64,000 nucleotides of DNA, from positions 373,958 to 437,957 of the forward strand of contig NZ_PJIK01000002.1 in NCBI RefSeq assembly GCF_002929275.1. The letters are read 5' to 3'. Under the pieces are notes generated by a model that had not been told where the DNA came from, ran no database searches, and saw only the letters and a program-made list of their open reading frames with translations. Positions 27,906-35,994 of the stretch are shown here, piece after piece. This stretch comes from Arthrobacter sp. ZGTC131 (GTDB lineage: Bacteria > Actinomycetota > Actinomycetes > Actinomycetales > Micrococcaceae). Both the position numbers and the translations under genes were made by a program. Each line of letters begins with the position of its first letter. Position 1 is the stretch's first letter.

Positions 27906-29098
27906 TTCTTGCGTTCCAGCATGCCGCTGAGAACTGCTACGCCGAGACCCAGGACCGCCAGCACTGCCCCCACGAGGGCGGGTGCGACGTAGCCCCAGCC
28001 CCAGGCGATCACCAGGCCGCCCAGGAACGCGCCCAGCGCGTTTGCCACGTTCAAGGCCGCGTGGTTCAGCGAGGACGCCAGCGACGGCGCATCCGGCGAA
28101 GCGTCCAGCAGGCGGGTCTGCAGCGCGGGGACCAGCATGGAGCCGGCGGCTCCCACAACGAAGACCATCACGAAGGCCGACCAGGGCCAGTGCACCGCGA
28201 CGGCGTAAATGACCAGGGCAACGGCGATGGCAGGCAGGACCCGGTAGATGGTCCCCATGACGGACTTATCCGCGATCCTGCCACCTACAATGTTGCCTGC
28301 CACCATCCCGAGGCCATAGAGGGCCACAACGAAGGGCAGCAGAGCCGATGGAATGCCGGCTACCGACGTCATGGTGTGCGCAATGTACGTGTACGTGGCG
28401 AAGAATCCGCCGAAACCCACGATGCCGATCATGAGGGCGAGCCAGACCTGCGGGCGTTTGAGCGCACCCAGTTCCCGTCGGATGCTGGCGTCGGCGTGGA
28501 CCGTCTGGAAAGGAACGAACCGCCAGATCAGCGCCAGGGTCACCAGGCCGAGAGCTCCCACCAGGACGAAAAGCAGCCGCCAGCCGAAGGTCTGGCCGAG
28601 CCAAGTGGCGAAGGGTACGCCGATGACATTCGAAACGGTGAGGCCGGCCATGACCATGGAGATGGCCCAGCCCCGCTTCGTGGGTGCCACGAGTGAGGCC
28701 GCAATCACGGCCGCCACGCCGAAGAACGCGCCGTGCGGCAGGCCGGCGGCGAAGCGCGACACCAGCATGCTGCCGTAATCGGGGGCGATGAAGGACGTCA
28801 GGTTGGCGATGCTGAAGAACAGCATGAGACCCAGGGCGAGGTGCTTGCGCGGAAGCTTCGCACCGACGGCGGCAAGCACCGGAGCGCCGATCACAACGCC
28901 CAGGGCGTAGGCAGAGATCAAGTGACCGGCCTCCGGCGTGCTGATGCCGAGTCCCAGCTCCACCTCTTTGAGCAGTCCCATCATGGCGAACTCCGTGACT
29001 CCGATGCCGAAGCCGCCCATGGCCAGCGCGAGGATGGCCAGTCCGAGGTGAGTGGGGCCGGACTTGGGCTTGCGGGGGGCTTGAACAGTTGTAGTCAT
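27890..29098 (-). CDS. MFS exporter, AraJ/chloramphenicol-efflux type (DHA1)
   Basis: A 402-residue, 12-helix transporter. Begins with a helix LAILALAMGGFGIGVTEFAMMGLL, the N-terminal signature of AraJ/YdhP/CmlR-like exporters, then VVIGAPVLAAVGAKLPRKHLALG (motif A) and a proline/glycine-rich helix 5 AGLTVSNVIGVPFATWLGQTFGWR (motif C). The substrate is unknown; family members export sugars or chloramphenicol. The 3' end lies within a strong bidirectional terminator. The gene is monocistronic. Confidence 0.85.
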   Translation of the reverse strand: MTTTVQAPRKPKSGPTHLGLAILALAMGGFGIGVTEFAMMGLLKEVELGLGISTPEAGHLISAYALGVVIGAPVLAAVGAKLPRKHLALGLMLFFSIANLTSFIAPDYGSMLVSRFAAGLPHGAFFGVAAVIAASLVAPTKRGWAISMVMAGLTVSNVIGVPFATWLGQTFGWRLLFVLVGALGLVTLALIWRFVPFQTVHADASIRRELGALKRPQVWLALMIGIVGFGGFFATYTYIAHTMTSVAGIPSALLPFVVALYGLGMVAGNIVGGRIADKSVMGTIYRVLPAIAVALVIYAVAVHWPWSAFVMVFVVGAAGSMLVPALQTRLLDASPDAPSLASSLNHAALNVANALGAFLGGLVIAWGWGYVAPALVGAVLAVLGLGVAVLSGMLERKKPLAA

Positions 29099-29275
29099 GT
29101 GCCTTCATTTCGGGAACGGAAGGTGGTGAACGGCCGCAGGGGCCGGGCGGGGCCCGCGGAAGGCCGGGCAGGACCGGCAAAAGGGCGCAACAAATCGTAT
29201 TTATTGAACTGAATTTTCAACGGCGAAGGCGCGGCCGGCATTCCCGCTCTTTCCATTCTGCCCCATGCTGCCCCA

Positions 29276-29281
29276 TAGACT
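29276..29281 (+). promoter_or_regulatory. -10-like hexamer TAGACT, 6 nt before the NUDIX gene start
   Basis: TAGACT-AGGGCC-GTG with no SD. Leaderless start likely. Confidence 0.45.
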
Positions 29282-29287
29282 AGGGCC

Positions 29288-29746
29288 GTGACTGAACTTA
29301 TCAAGGTGGTGGGCGGCGCCGTCCTCGATTCTCTGACGGGTCCCGGCCGGCTCCTCGCCGCCCGGAGGACAGCACCCCCACAGTTCGCCGGCATGTGGGA
29401 ATTTCCCGGCGGCAAGGTAGAGCCGGGCGAGGCCCCCGAGGCCGCGCTGCACCGGGAGCTCGCGGAGGAGCTTGGCATCGGGGTCCGGCTCGGCGCTGAG
29501 CTGCAGGCTCCGAACGACGCCGGCTGGCCGCTCAATGAGCGCGCTTCCATGCGCGTCTGGTTCGCGGAGATCGCCGAGGGCGAGCCCCGGCCGCTCGAGG
29601 ACCATGACGAACTCCGCTGGATCAGCCTTCGTGAATGTGACGAGGCTCTCGCCCTGCCGTGGATCCCGGCGGACCTCCCCATTGTCCGGGCGCTGCTGGA
29701 AATGCTGGCTGCCCCGGTGCGCGCCGCCTCCCTTCCGGGAAATTAA
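29288..29746 (+). CDS. (Deoxy)nucleoside triphosphate pyrophosphohydrolase, MutT-type NUDIX
   Basis: A 152-residue protein whose Nudix box GKVEPGE-x7-REL-x2-EL-G-I (residues 42-64) is complete. The preceding RRTAPPQFAGMWEFPGG is the MutT subgroup pattern (8-oxo-dGTP and related oxidised nucleotides). A conserved C-terminal W-ISLRECDEALALPWIPAD matches MutT-like family ends. GTG 29288, leaderless-type promoter. The likely role is cleaning the nucleotide pool; the substrate is inferred. Confidence 0.9.
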   Translation: MTELIKVVGGAVLDSLTGPGRLLAARRTAPPQFAGMWEFPGGKVEPGEAPEAALHRELAEELGIGVRLGAELQAPNDAGWPLNERASMRVWFAEIAEGEPRPLEDHDELRWISLRECDEALALPWIPADLPIVRALLEMLAAPVRAASLPGN

Positions 29747-29894
29747 ATAGCTCCCTGGCCTGATACTCGTGCGTATTGTTCGGATTTGGGGTGCCTAGGT
29801 GCGCCTTGGCAGAATCTATATGCTGGACGCCGCCGCTGCGTCCACCCCTTGGACATCTCCGACGGGGACTGCACGAACCCGTACAAGGAGCCCC

Positions 29895-30875
29895 ATGATC
29901 TCGGTGAGCCGCGTCGTTAAGAGCTACGGCTCAGGGTCGGCGCAGGTCCGCGCCCTTGACGATGTGACGCTGACCGTGCAGCGGGGCGAGATTTTCGGCG
30001 TCGTGGGTCAAAGCGGTGCCGGAAAGAGCACACTGATCCGCACGATCAACTCGCTGGAGCAGCCTGACTCCGGAAGTGTCCATGTGGCGGGCCGGGACAT
30101 GACGAGCCTCGCGGGCGCGGAGCTGCGGCAAGCACGCCACGACATCGGCATGATCTTCCAGCACTTTAACCTCCTGAGCAGCAGGACCGTCCGGGCCAAC
30201 GTTGAACTCTCACTGGAGATCACGGGCGCGGGCCGCTCGGAACGTCGTCGGCGGGCTTTGGAAATCCTTGAACTGGTGGGGCTGCAGGGCAAGGCTGCTG
30301 CGTACCCTGCGCAGCTGTCCGGCGGACAGAAGCAGCGAGTCGGGATCGCCCGCGCACTGGCGTCCAACCCGAAGGTGCTGCTCAGCGACGAAGCTACGTC
30401 CGCACTGGACCCCGAAACCACGCGCCAGATCCTGGACCTTATCCGCCAGCTCAGCAAGGACCTCGGGCTGACGGTGCTCCTGATCACCCACGAGATGGAC
30501 GTGGTCAAGAGAATCTGTGATTCCGCAGCCGTCATGAGCCAGGGCCGGATCCTTGAACAGGGGCCGGTCGAGAAACTCCTGACCACCGAAAAGTCGCTCC
30601 TCGGGCAGGCCCTGTTCCCGCTGGGGGAAATCCCCGAAACATCCGGCGCGGTGGTCGAGATCACCTTCACGGGAATCCCGACAGACCGCCCGGTGATCGC
30701 CCAGTTGGCGCGCGAGCACGGCCTCGACGTTGGAATCCTGGGTGCCGCGGTGGAAACGATCCACGGGCGACAGACCGGTCGGACCCGGCTGGAGCTGCCC
30801 GGTGACGAGGGAACCGTGGCCGCTGCCGTTGCTGACCTGCGTTCCCAGGGACTATTCGTGGAGGTAATCAAGTGA
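29895..30875 (+). CDS. metN: D-methionine ABC transporter, ATP-binding protein MetN
   Basis: A 326-residue ABC ATPase. Walker A GQSGAGKST, signature LSGGQKQRVGIARAL, Walker B VLLSDEATSALD, H-loop ITHEMD; the C-terminal NIL domain (about 250-326) is the methionine-sensing domain that causes trans-inhibition of MetNI. ATG 29895 has AAGGAG (29885-29890). The metI GTG overlaps the stop. I see no SAM riboswitch in the 148 nt upstream. Confidence 0.93.
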   Translation: MISVSRVVKSYGSGSAQVRALDDVTLTVQRGEIFGVVGQSGAGKSTLIRTINSLEQPDSGSVHVAGRDMTSLAGAELRQARHDIGMIFQHFNLLSSRTVRANVELSLEITGAGRSERRRRALEILELVGLQGKAAAYPAQLSGGQKQRVGIARALASNPKVLLSDEATSALDPETTRQILDLIRQLSKDLGLTVLLITHEMDVVKRICDSAAVMSQGRILEQGPVEKLLTTEKSLLGQALFPLGEIPETSGAVVEITFTGIPTDRPVIAQLAREHGLDVGILGAAVETIHGRQTGRTRLELPGDEGTVAAAVADLRSQGLFVEVIK

Positions 30876-31573
30876 TAGACCGCAACGACCCCTACTTCTG
30901 GGCCGACCTGCTGGACACCATCCTCAAGGGTGCCGGAGAGACGTCCTACACCGTGGGCGTGAGCCTGTTACTGACCATCGTCTTTGGCCTGGCAGTCGGC
31001 GTGCTGCTCGTCACGACGGAGGCGGGCGGGCTTCTCGCCAAGCCGTTCGGAAGCCGGCTCCTCGGCATTGCCCTCAACCGCGTCCTTGATGTCCTGGTGA
31101 ACATGGGGCGCTCCATCCCCTTCATCATCCTGATGATCCTGCTCATCCCCTTTACCCGCCTTCTGGTGGGATCATTCATCGGCCCGACGGCGGCCATTGT
31201 GCCGCTCACGATCGCCGGCGTGCCCTTCTTTGCTAGGCTCGTCGAAATCGGCATCCGCGAGGTGCCCAAGGGCCTTGTCGAGGCCGCCCAGTCGCTGGGT
31301 GCCACGCGCTGGACCATCCTCACGAAGGTCCTGGTCGCCGAGGCCGTGCCCGCCCTGGCGCTTGGGCTGTCCACCACGGTGGTGGGTCTTATCGGATACT
31401 CGGCGATGGTCGGTGCCGTCGGCGGCGGTGGACTGGGCGACGTCGCCTTCCGTTACGGCTACCAGCGGTACAGCCCCGAGTACATGTTCGGCGTCGTCAT
31501 CCTGCTGGTCCTTCTCGTCCAGCTGTTCCAGTCCCTGGGAAACTTCGCCGCGCGCAGGCTTTCCCACCGCTGA
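30872..31573 (+). CDS. metI: Methionine ABC transporter permease MetI
   Basis: A 233-residue permease with five to six hydrophobic helices and the EAA-type loop (IREVPKGLVEAAQSLGATRWTI), followed by the Met-permease-like VGAVGGGGLGDVAFRYGYQRY. GTG start overlaps the metN stop by 4 nt (GTGA). Middle gene of metNIQ. Confidence 0.94.
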   Translation: MIDRNDPYFWADLLDTILKGAGETSYTVGVSLLLTIVFGLAVGVLLVTTEAGGLLAKPFGSRLLGIALNRVLDVLVNMGRSIPFIILMILLIPFTRLLVGSFIGPTAAIVPLTIAGVPFFARLVEIGIREVPKGLVEAAQSLGATRWTILTKVLVAEAVPALALGLSTTVVGLIGYSAMVGAVGGGGLGDVAFRYGYQRYSPEYMFGVVILLVLLVQLFQSLGNFAARRLSHR

Positions 31574-31620
31574 CGTTTCCCGGTTTCATCCCCAACCGCT
31601 CCATCTTCGAAAGAAAAACC

Positions 31621-32424
31621 ATGATCCGATCGAACATCCTCAAGGCAGCCGCGCTCGGTGCGGCCGCCATCCTCGCCCTCACCGCTTGCGGAGGTGGAAG
31701 CTCATCCGCAGCAACGGAAACAATCAAGGTCGGTGCCCTCGCGGTTCCCGCGGGCGACATGCTCAAGCACGTCCAGCGGGAGCTTGCCCCCAAGGAAGGC
31801 CTCGCGGTCGAATACAAGGAGTTCAGCGACTACAACACGCCGAACCCGGCGGTCAGCGACGGCGACATCGACGCCAACCTCTTCCAGAACACCACGTTCC
31901 TGGCCACGTACAACAAGGCCTCCGGCAAGGACCTGGTGAGCGTGGGCAAGGTGTACCTGCCGCCCATGGCCCTGTACTCCAATGGTGTGAAGAGCCTGGA
32001 CGCCCTGCCGGACGGCGCATCAGTTGCGATCCCGAACGACCCCACGAACGAGTCCCGCGCGCTGAAGCTGCTGGCGTCCAAGGGGCTCATCGAGGTCACC
32101 GAGAACCCCATCACGCTCAAGGACGTCAAGGCGAACCCTAAGAACCTGAAGTTCACGGAGATTGAAAACGCCAGCCTTCCGCAGGCGCTCAACGACAAGG
32201 ACGCCGCGATCGTCACGCTGGCTTTCGCCCTTCCGGCCGGCCTGACCGCCGACAAGCAGCTCCTCGTCGAAGGCAAGGACAGCGCCTACTACAACGTGCT
32301 CGCGGTCAAGGCTGACATGAAGGACGATCCCCGCGTGCAGAAGCTGTTCAAGATCCTCACGTCGCAGGACATGAAGGATTTCCTCCAGGAGGAGTTCAAG
32401 GGCCTGGTTATTCCGGCCAGCTAA
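31621..32424 (+). CDS. metQ: Methionine-binding lipoprotein MetQ
   Basis: A 267-residue substrate-binding protein of the NlpA family. The signal peptide ends in lipobox LTAC with lipid-anchored Cys23, followed by a Gly/Ser linker. Core motifs are KVGALAVPAGDMLKHV, NPAVSDGDIDANLFQ, VYLPPMALYS, IPNDPTNESRALKLL and DKDAAIVTLAFA. Follows metI after 47 nt. Delivers methionine (likely both enantiomers) to MetNI. Confidence 0.93.
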   Translation: MIRSNILKAAALGAAAILALTACGGGSSSAATETIKVGALAVPAGDMLKHVQRELAPKEGLAVEYKEFSDYNTPNPAVSDGDIDANLFQNTTFLATYNKASGKDLVSVGKVYLPPMALYSNGVKSLDALPDGASVAIPNDPTNESRALKLLASKGLIEVTENPITLKDVKANPKNLKFTEIENASLPQALNDKDAAIVTLAFALPAGLTADKQLLVEGKDSAYYNVLAVKADMKDDPRVQKLFKILTSQDMKDFLQEEFKGLVIPAS

Positions 32425-32445
32425 ATGCCGGCTGACTGAACGCGA

Positions 32446-32479
32446 CTGAGGGCAGGACGGTTGACCGTCCTGCCCTCAG
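32446..32479. terminator. Terminator after metQ
   Basis: CTGAGGGCAGGACGG / CCGTCCTGCCCTCAG, 15 perfect pairs with loop TTGA, 21 nt after the metQ stop and 12 nt before the end of the convergent radical SAM gene. No T-run. Confidence 0.75.
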
Positions 32480-32491
32480 CCCTGTGTCAGT

Positions 32492-33628
32492 TCAGAAGAG
32501 CGTCGGCTGGGACGCCGCAGGCGCAGCACCGGCGTGTGCGGTCCCGCCGGCACCGCCCTGGGGCAGGCTGCCGGCCGGGTACTGGGCCTCCTCGTCCCGG
32601 GGGTCGTCGACGTCGCGGTGGCTGAACCCTTGCGAGCCGGAGAAACCGTGGCGGGCCTTGAAATAGCGAATCCTGCCGGCGAGCCACTCCCGGTATTCCT
32701 TTGAGGCGTACGACCCCGTGCCGTAGAGCCTGCGGTACCGGCCGGCCAGTTCCGGATGGCGCGCGGCAATCCACTGCATGAACCATTCGCGGGTGCCGGG
32801 CTTCAGATAGAGTGCTCCGGCGGTGACTCCGGTGGCGCCGGCTGAGGCCAGGGCGCCGAACAGCGAATCCAGGGCTTCGTCGCTGTCGGACAGCCAGGGC
32901 AGGATGGGCATGGCCATGACGCCGCACGGCAGCCCGGCGTCGCGAAGCCGCGAAACCAGCTTCAGCCGGGCCCGCGGGCCGGGGGTGCCAGGCTCCACGG
33001 CCTCCGAGAGTTGCGCGTCCATCATGGCCAGCGAGATCCCAATGCCCACCGGAACCTGAGCGGCGGCGTGCTTCAGCAGCGGAATGTCCCGGGCCAGCAG
33101 GGTCCCCTTGGTCAGGATGGACAGGGGAGTGCCGGAGTCGGCAAGTGCGCCGATAATTCCTGGCATGAGGCTGTAGCGGCCCTCGGCGCGCTGGTACGGA
33201 TCGGTGTTGGTGCCGAGGGCTACCTGTTGCCGCCCCCACGAGGGTTTGGCCAGTTCCTTGCGCAGCACTTCAGCGGCGTTGATCTTGACCACCACCTGGC
33301 TGTCGAAGTCCAGGCCGGCGTCGAAGTCCAGATAGGTGTGGCTCTTGCGGGCGAAGCAGTAGACGCACGCGTGGCTGCAGCCGCGGTAGGGGTTGACGGT
33401 CCATTCAAAGGGCATCCGTGAACCGGCGGCCACCTTGTTGAGCACCGATTTGGCGGTGACCTCATGGAAGGTGACCCCGGCAAACTCAGGGGTGGAAACG
33501 GACCGTACGAGCCCGGCCAGTGGTAGCAGCGGTTCCGCGGCAAGGCCAGCGGTGCCCGTGCTGTTTCCGCCTTGCTCTCCTGGCTGTTCTCCGAGCTTTG
33601 GCTTGAGTGCCTGCGCGTCCCATCTCAT
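32492..33628 (-). CDS. Rv2578c-family radical SAM protein, SOS-boxed
   Basis: A 378-residue radical SAM enzyme with cluster motif C-x3-C-x2-C (Cys84/88/91 in GCSHACVYCFAR), preceded by NPYRG. This is the SplB-like/Rv2578c branch (relatives of spore photoproduct lyase). The GTNTDPYQRAE and GISLAMMD segments are family features. The tail after about 330 is low-complexity. ATG 33628 has no SD; a consensus-spaced promoter (TTGACT-17-TCGAAT) ends 7 nt upstream and carries a LexA box, so it should be DNA-damage-induced and leaderless. A repair role is inferred from this and from SplB kinship; the substrate is unknown. Confidence 0.86.
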   Translation of the reverse strand: MRWDAQALKPKLGEQPGEQGGNSTGTAGLAAEPLLPLAGLVRSVSTPEFAGVTFHEVTAKSVLNKVAAGSRMPFEWTVNPYRGCSHACVYCFARKSHTYLDFDAGLDFDSQVVVKINAAEVLRKELAKPSWGRQQVALGTNTDPYQRAEGRYSLMPGIIGALADSGTPLSILTKGTLLARDIPLLKHAAAQVPVGIGISLAMMDAQLSEAVEPGTPGPRARLKLVSRLRDAGLPCGVMAMPILPWLSDSDEALDSLFGALASAGATGVTAGALYLKPGTREWFMQWIAARHPELAGRYRRLYGTGSYASKEYREWLAGRIRYFKARHGFSGSQGFSHRDVDDPRDEEAQYPAGSLPQGGAGGTAHAGAAPAASQPTLF

Positions 33629-33635
33629 GCACTCA

Positions 33636-33664
33636 ATTCGAAGGTATGTTCGAATTTAAGTCAA
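33636..33664 (-). promoter_or_regulatory. Promoter of the radical SAM gene
   Basis: Minus strand: TTGACT (33659-33664), a 17-nt spacer, TCGAAT (33636-33641), then 7 nt to the ATG. The LexA box lies inside the spacer and over the -10. Confidence 0.6.
33638..33653 (-). promoter_or_regulatory. SOS (LexA) box of the radical SAM gene
   Basis: TCGAAGGTATGTTCGA (plus-strand reading) is 11 of 12 to TCGAAC-N4-GTTCGA, with AATTCGAA/TTCGAATT flanks extending the symmetry. It is positioned to block RNA polymerase. Confidence 0.78.
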
Positions 33665-33747
33665 GGCCTGCCGCCGGTGTTTCGCGGCCCGCTCGTCCGG
33701 CCCGCTCGTCCGGCCAGCAGGCCCGTCCCGCCGGACGGAAGGGACGC

Positions 33748-33753
33748 TACGCT
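33748..33753 (+). promoter_or_regulatory. -10-like hexamer TACGCT, 6 nt before the pcp start
   Basis: TACGCT-TGGTCC-ATG with no SD. Same hexamer as at miaB. Confidence 0.45.
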
Positions 33754-33759
33754 TGGTCC

Positions 33760-34401
33760 ATGATCCTCCTCACCGGGTTTGAACCGTTTGGCGGCCAGTC
33801 CGGGAACCCGTCGTGGGAGGCAGCAGTGCGTGCCCGGACCATACTCCGGGGAGAGGGCCTGGCCGTCGAGGCCGTTGAACTGCCGTGCGTCTTTGGCGAA
33901 GCAGCCACGGCGCTCGGCGAAGCCCTTGAGGCGCTCGAGCCGGAGCTGGTGGTGTGCGTGGGCCAGGCGGGAGGCCGTGACCGGGTGTCCCTGGAACGGA
34001 TCGCCATCAATTGCGACGACGCTCCCATTCCAGACAACGCCGGGAACCAGCCGGTGGACTGCGATGTCGTTACGGACGGGCCGGCCGCGTATTTCAGTTC
34101 GCTGCCGGTGAAGGCGGCGCTCGGAGCCGTGACGATGGCCGGAATCCCTGCAGAGGTTTCGCAGACGGCAGGAACGTACGTCTGCAACCACACCTTCTAT
34201 GCACTGATGCATGCGCTCGCGTCACGACCCGGCGCACGGGGCGGGTTCGTCCACGTCCCGTATGATCCCGGTCAGGTACCGGCGGGAAGCGCTGCCCCGT
34301 CCATGCCGGTGGCATCGATGGCCGAGGCGGTCGCCGTCGTCGTCCGTACATCACTGGCGCACAGTACGGACCTCAGGCTGGCTGCCGGCAGTACCCACTA
34401 A
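33760..34401 (+). CDS. pcp: Pyroglutamyl-peptidase I
   Basis: A 213-residue C15 cysteine peptidase that removes N-terminal pyroglutamate. Motifs: MILLTGFEPFGG at the N-terminus, GQAGGRDRVSLERIAIN with the catalytic Glu (about 80), nucleophile Cys142 in AGTYVCNHTFYALMH, and the catalytic His in GFVHVPYDP. ATG 33760 is chosen because family members start at M-ILLTGF-PFGG and a -10-like hexamer lies 6 nt upstream. Divergent from the radical SAM gene. Confidence 0.94.
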   Translation: MILLTGFEPFGGQSGNPSWEAAVRARTILRGEGLAVEAVELPCVFGEAATALGEALEALEPELVVCVGQAGGRDRVSLERIAINCDDAPIPDNAGNQPVDCDVVTDGPAAYFSSLPVKAALGAVTMAGIPAEVSQTAGTYVCNHTFYALMHALASRPGARGGFVHVPYDPGQVPAGSAAPSMPVASMAEAVAVVVRTSLAHSTDLRLAAGSTH

Positions 34402-34461
34402 GCGAGCCAGCGCGCTATGGCGGCCGACTCCGCACGGCCCGCCCGGCCCGACTCTGTACGG

Positions 34462-35121
34462 TCAGCGCGCCTGGTCACCCGCCCGGTGGCGGAGCTCCCA
34501 CTGCACGGTGATGGTGACGCTCACGCTGCACTCACCCGCCTCCACGGACACGGCCTCGGTGGCGAATGCGCGCTGCATCTTTGCCACGGGGACGGGGACG
34601 GAGGACGCCGGCTGCTCTGAGACGGTGAGGACGTCGCCCAGTTCAGCGTTGGCCAGCACGGCGAACTGCGCAGCCGAGGCTGCGGCGTCCTGCCAGGCCG
34701 CCTCCCGCGCCGCTGCCGTGACTGCCGCCGCGTCGGCGAAACTGAGCTGGAGTCCATCCAGCCTGACGTCGTTGCCTCCCGCCTCCACGGCCGCCGCAAT
34801 GCTCTCGGCGGCGGCCGCCAGGTTGCGGAGACGCACGCCCAGCACGCTGGACGCCACGTAGCCAGTGACTTTCTGGCCCTGGCCCTCCTGCCAGATGACA
34901 TCGGCGCGGACGTTCAGTCCGGACGTGCTGATATCGCGGCCGTCGGCACCATGGCTGCGCAGCGCCGCTGCCACCGCCGCGGAGGCAGCGCCTGCAGCCG
35001 TGAAAGCCTCGCCGGCGTTCTCCCTCCGGCACTCCACACCAATGGAGATGGTCAGCTGGTCCGGGACGGCCTCGGCCGTTCCGCTCCCCGTGACCGTGAC
35101 GGTCCTGGATAACTCGCCCAC
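34462..35121 (-). CDS. SIMPL (DUF541) domain protein
   Basis: A 219-residue protein with the SIMPL/DUF541 fold along its whole length (RTVTVTGSGTAEAVPDQLTISIGVECRRE ... AEAFTAAGAASAAVAAALRSHG ... ISTSGLNVRADV). The RCM-like NTITV N-terminal strand is present. No signal peptide, unlike E. coli YggE. The GTG start abuts the stop of the HExxH gene (TGA|GTG), so the two are cotranscribed and coupled. Function is unknown; relatives bind periplasmic/oxidative-stress partners. Confidence 0.82.
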   Translation of the reverse strand: MGELSRTVTVTGSGTAEAVPDQLTISIGVECRRENAGEAFTAAGAASAAVAAALRSHGADGRDISTSGLNVRADVIWQEGQGQKVTGYVASSVLGVRLRNLAAAAESIAAAVEAGGNDVRLDGLQLSFADAAAVTAAAREAAWQDAAASAAQFAVLANAELGDVLTVSEQPASSVPVPVAKMQRAFATEAVSVEAGECSVSVTITVQWELRHRAGDQAR

Positions 35122-35616
35122 TCAGGCCTCCGTTCCGCCGGCCGTTCCGCCGACCTTGCGGCCGGCCTTGCTACCCATCTTGCCGCGGGGCGTCCGCCGC
35201 GGCGGCCGGGGCCGCCTGCGGTCCACGTAGCCGCCGGCTGACAGCCCGGCCCTGCGCTCAAAAAGATTCCCCGACGCCGGATCGCCGGTCCGCAGCACGG
35301 ACCAGGCTGCGGCGAGGAAGTAGAACACGAGGAAAGGAGCACCCAGGCACCATGCGTACTGGGTGCTGTGCCGTTCCTCATGCTGCAAGAGGACGGGGTT
35401 GGCGAAGACCGCATCCGGGCCGGCACGGTAGATGACCACGTTGCCCACTGTGAATGCCCCCGCGAACGGCAGCCGCCACGCGTAACCGGTGGCGATCACC
35501 AGGCCGCGCGGTCCGCCAACTGTCCTGGTTCCCGCGAGCTCGGCCAGCAGCAGCCCGAGCGGCGTGGAGCCGTTCAGCAGGTTCGCGATTTGCCTCAGCC
35601 GCTGTCCCGGGGTCAT
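35122..35616 (-). CDS. Uncharacterised protein with HExxH motif and one membrane segment
   Basis: A 164-residue protein of unknown function. The middle carries HEERH (79-83), a possible zinc-protease motif, inside LLQHEERHSTQYAWCLG. A hydrophobic stretch follows (PFLVFYFLAAAWSVL, about 93-107), and then a basic, Gly/Arg/Lys-rich tail. Similar short proteins occur in Micrococcaceae, but I cannot name a family. The third zinc ligand is not obvious (a Glu lies downstream in NLFERRAG), so catalysis is uncertain. It is the first gene of a pair with the SIMPL protein, with -10-like TAGCAT 6 nt before its ATG. Confidence 0.7.
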   Translation of the reverse strand: MTPGQRLRQIANLLNGSTPLGLLLAELAGTRTVGGPRGLVIATGYAWRLPFAGAFTVGNVVIYRAGPDAVFANPVLLQHEERHSTQYAWCLGAPFLVFYFLAAAWSVLRTGDPASGNLFERRAGLSAGGYVDRRRPRPPRRTPRGKMGSKAGRKVGGTAGGTEA

Positions 35617-35622
35617 GAGGCC

Positions 35623-35628
35623 ATGCTA
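35623..35628 (-). promoter_or_regulatory. -10-like hexamer TAGCAT, 6 nt before the HExxH gene
   Basis: Minus strand TAGCAT-GGCCTC-ATG. No SD; leaderless start likely. Confidence 0.42.
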
Positions 35629-35800
35629 ACGGCAGGCGCCGGCCCTCAACACACCCGCACCAAATGCCGGCCGCTGCGCTCCGGCACCAGAAGCCGGCGC
35701 ACCGCACCGGCACCACGCACCCGCGCTGCCGGCCCGCGCTGCCGGCCACCAAGCCAGTCAACCGGTGCAACGCAACGCCCGTGCAGTGGGCGATGCCCCG

Positions 35801-35830
35801 TTCAGGCAGTCCGGCCCGGTCAATTAGACT
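35801..35830 (+). promoter_or_regulatory. Candidate pheS promoter
   Basis: TTCAGG (35801-35806), an 18-nt gap, TAGACT (35825-35830). It gives a leader of about 160 nt that would carry the palindrome downstream. Weak -35. Confidence 0.35.
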
Positions 35831-35882
35831 GGGAACAGTGCCCGCCGGAACCTCCGGCGAGCCTGCCCTTGTTCATTGGGTG

Positions 35883-35912
35883 ACGTCATTGGATGACTTC
35901 ATGCAATGACGT
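35883..35912 (+). repeat. 30-nt near-perfect palindrome in the pheS leader
   Basis: ACGTCATTG / CAATGACGT arms with an inner ATGA-CT-TCAT; only one G-G mismatch breaks the symmetry. It can form a 13-pair hairpin in RNA or act as an operator on DNA. No T-run follows. Confidence 0.6.
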
Positions 35913-35994
35913 GCCAGTGACGGACGCACCGCCGGGGAACCGGCACAGCAGCACCGGCCATTGGCATCACCCGACTCGTAGCTAAGAACAGTAG

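Larger units (their letters stand above)
35617..35994 (+). other. 378-nt region upstream of pheS
   Basis: It contains the leaderless-type promoter of the HExxH gene (minus) and the pheS control region: a possible promoter TTCAGG-18-TAGACT (35801-35830), a 30-nt near-palindrome (35883-35912) and a GCCGG-GGAA-CCGGC hairpin (35931-35944). No T-box element or Phe-rich leader peptide is seen. The part at 35640-35770 is Pro/Arg-like low-complexity DNA without a credible gene. Confidence 0.5.

Noticed and set aside
29747-29894. SAM or other methionine riboswitch before metN
   Set aside because: No matching conserved core or long paired leader was seen; the 148 nt hold only a TATATGCT-like element and an SD.
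35640-35880. Possible T-box or Phe-attenuation leader for pheS
   Set aside because: No T-box consensus (TGGNACCGCG-like) and no Phe-rich leader peptide. Actinobacterial T-boxes are mainly known for ileS.
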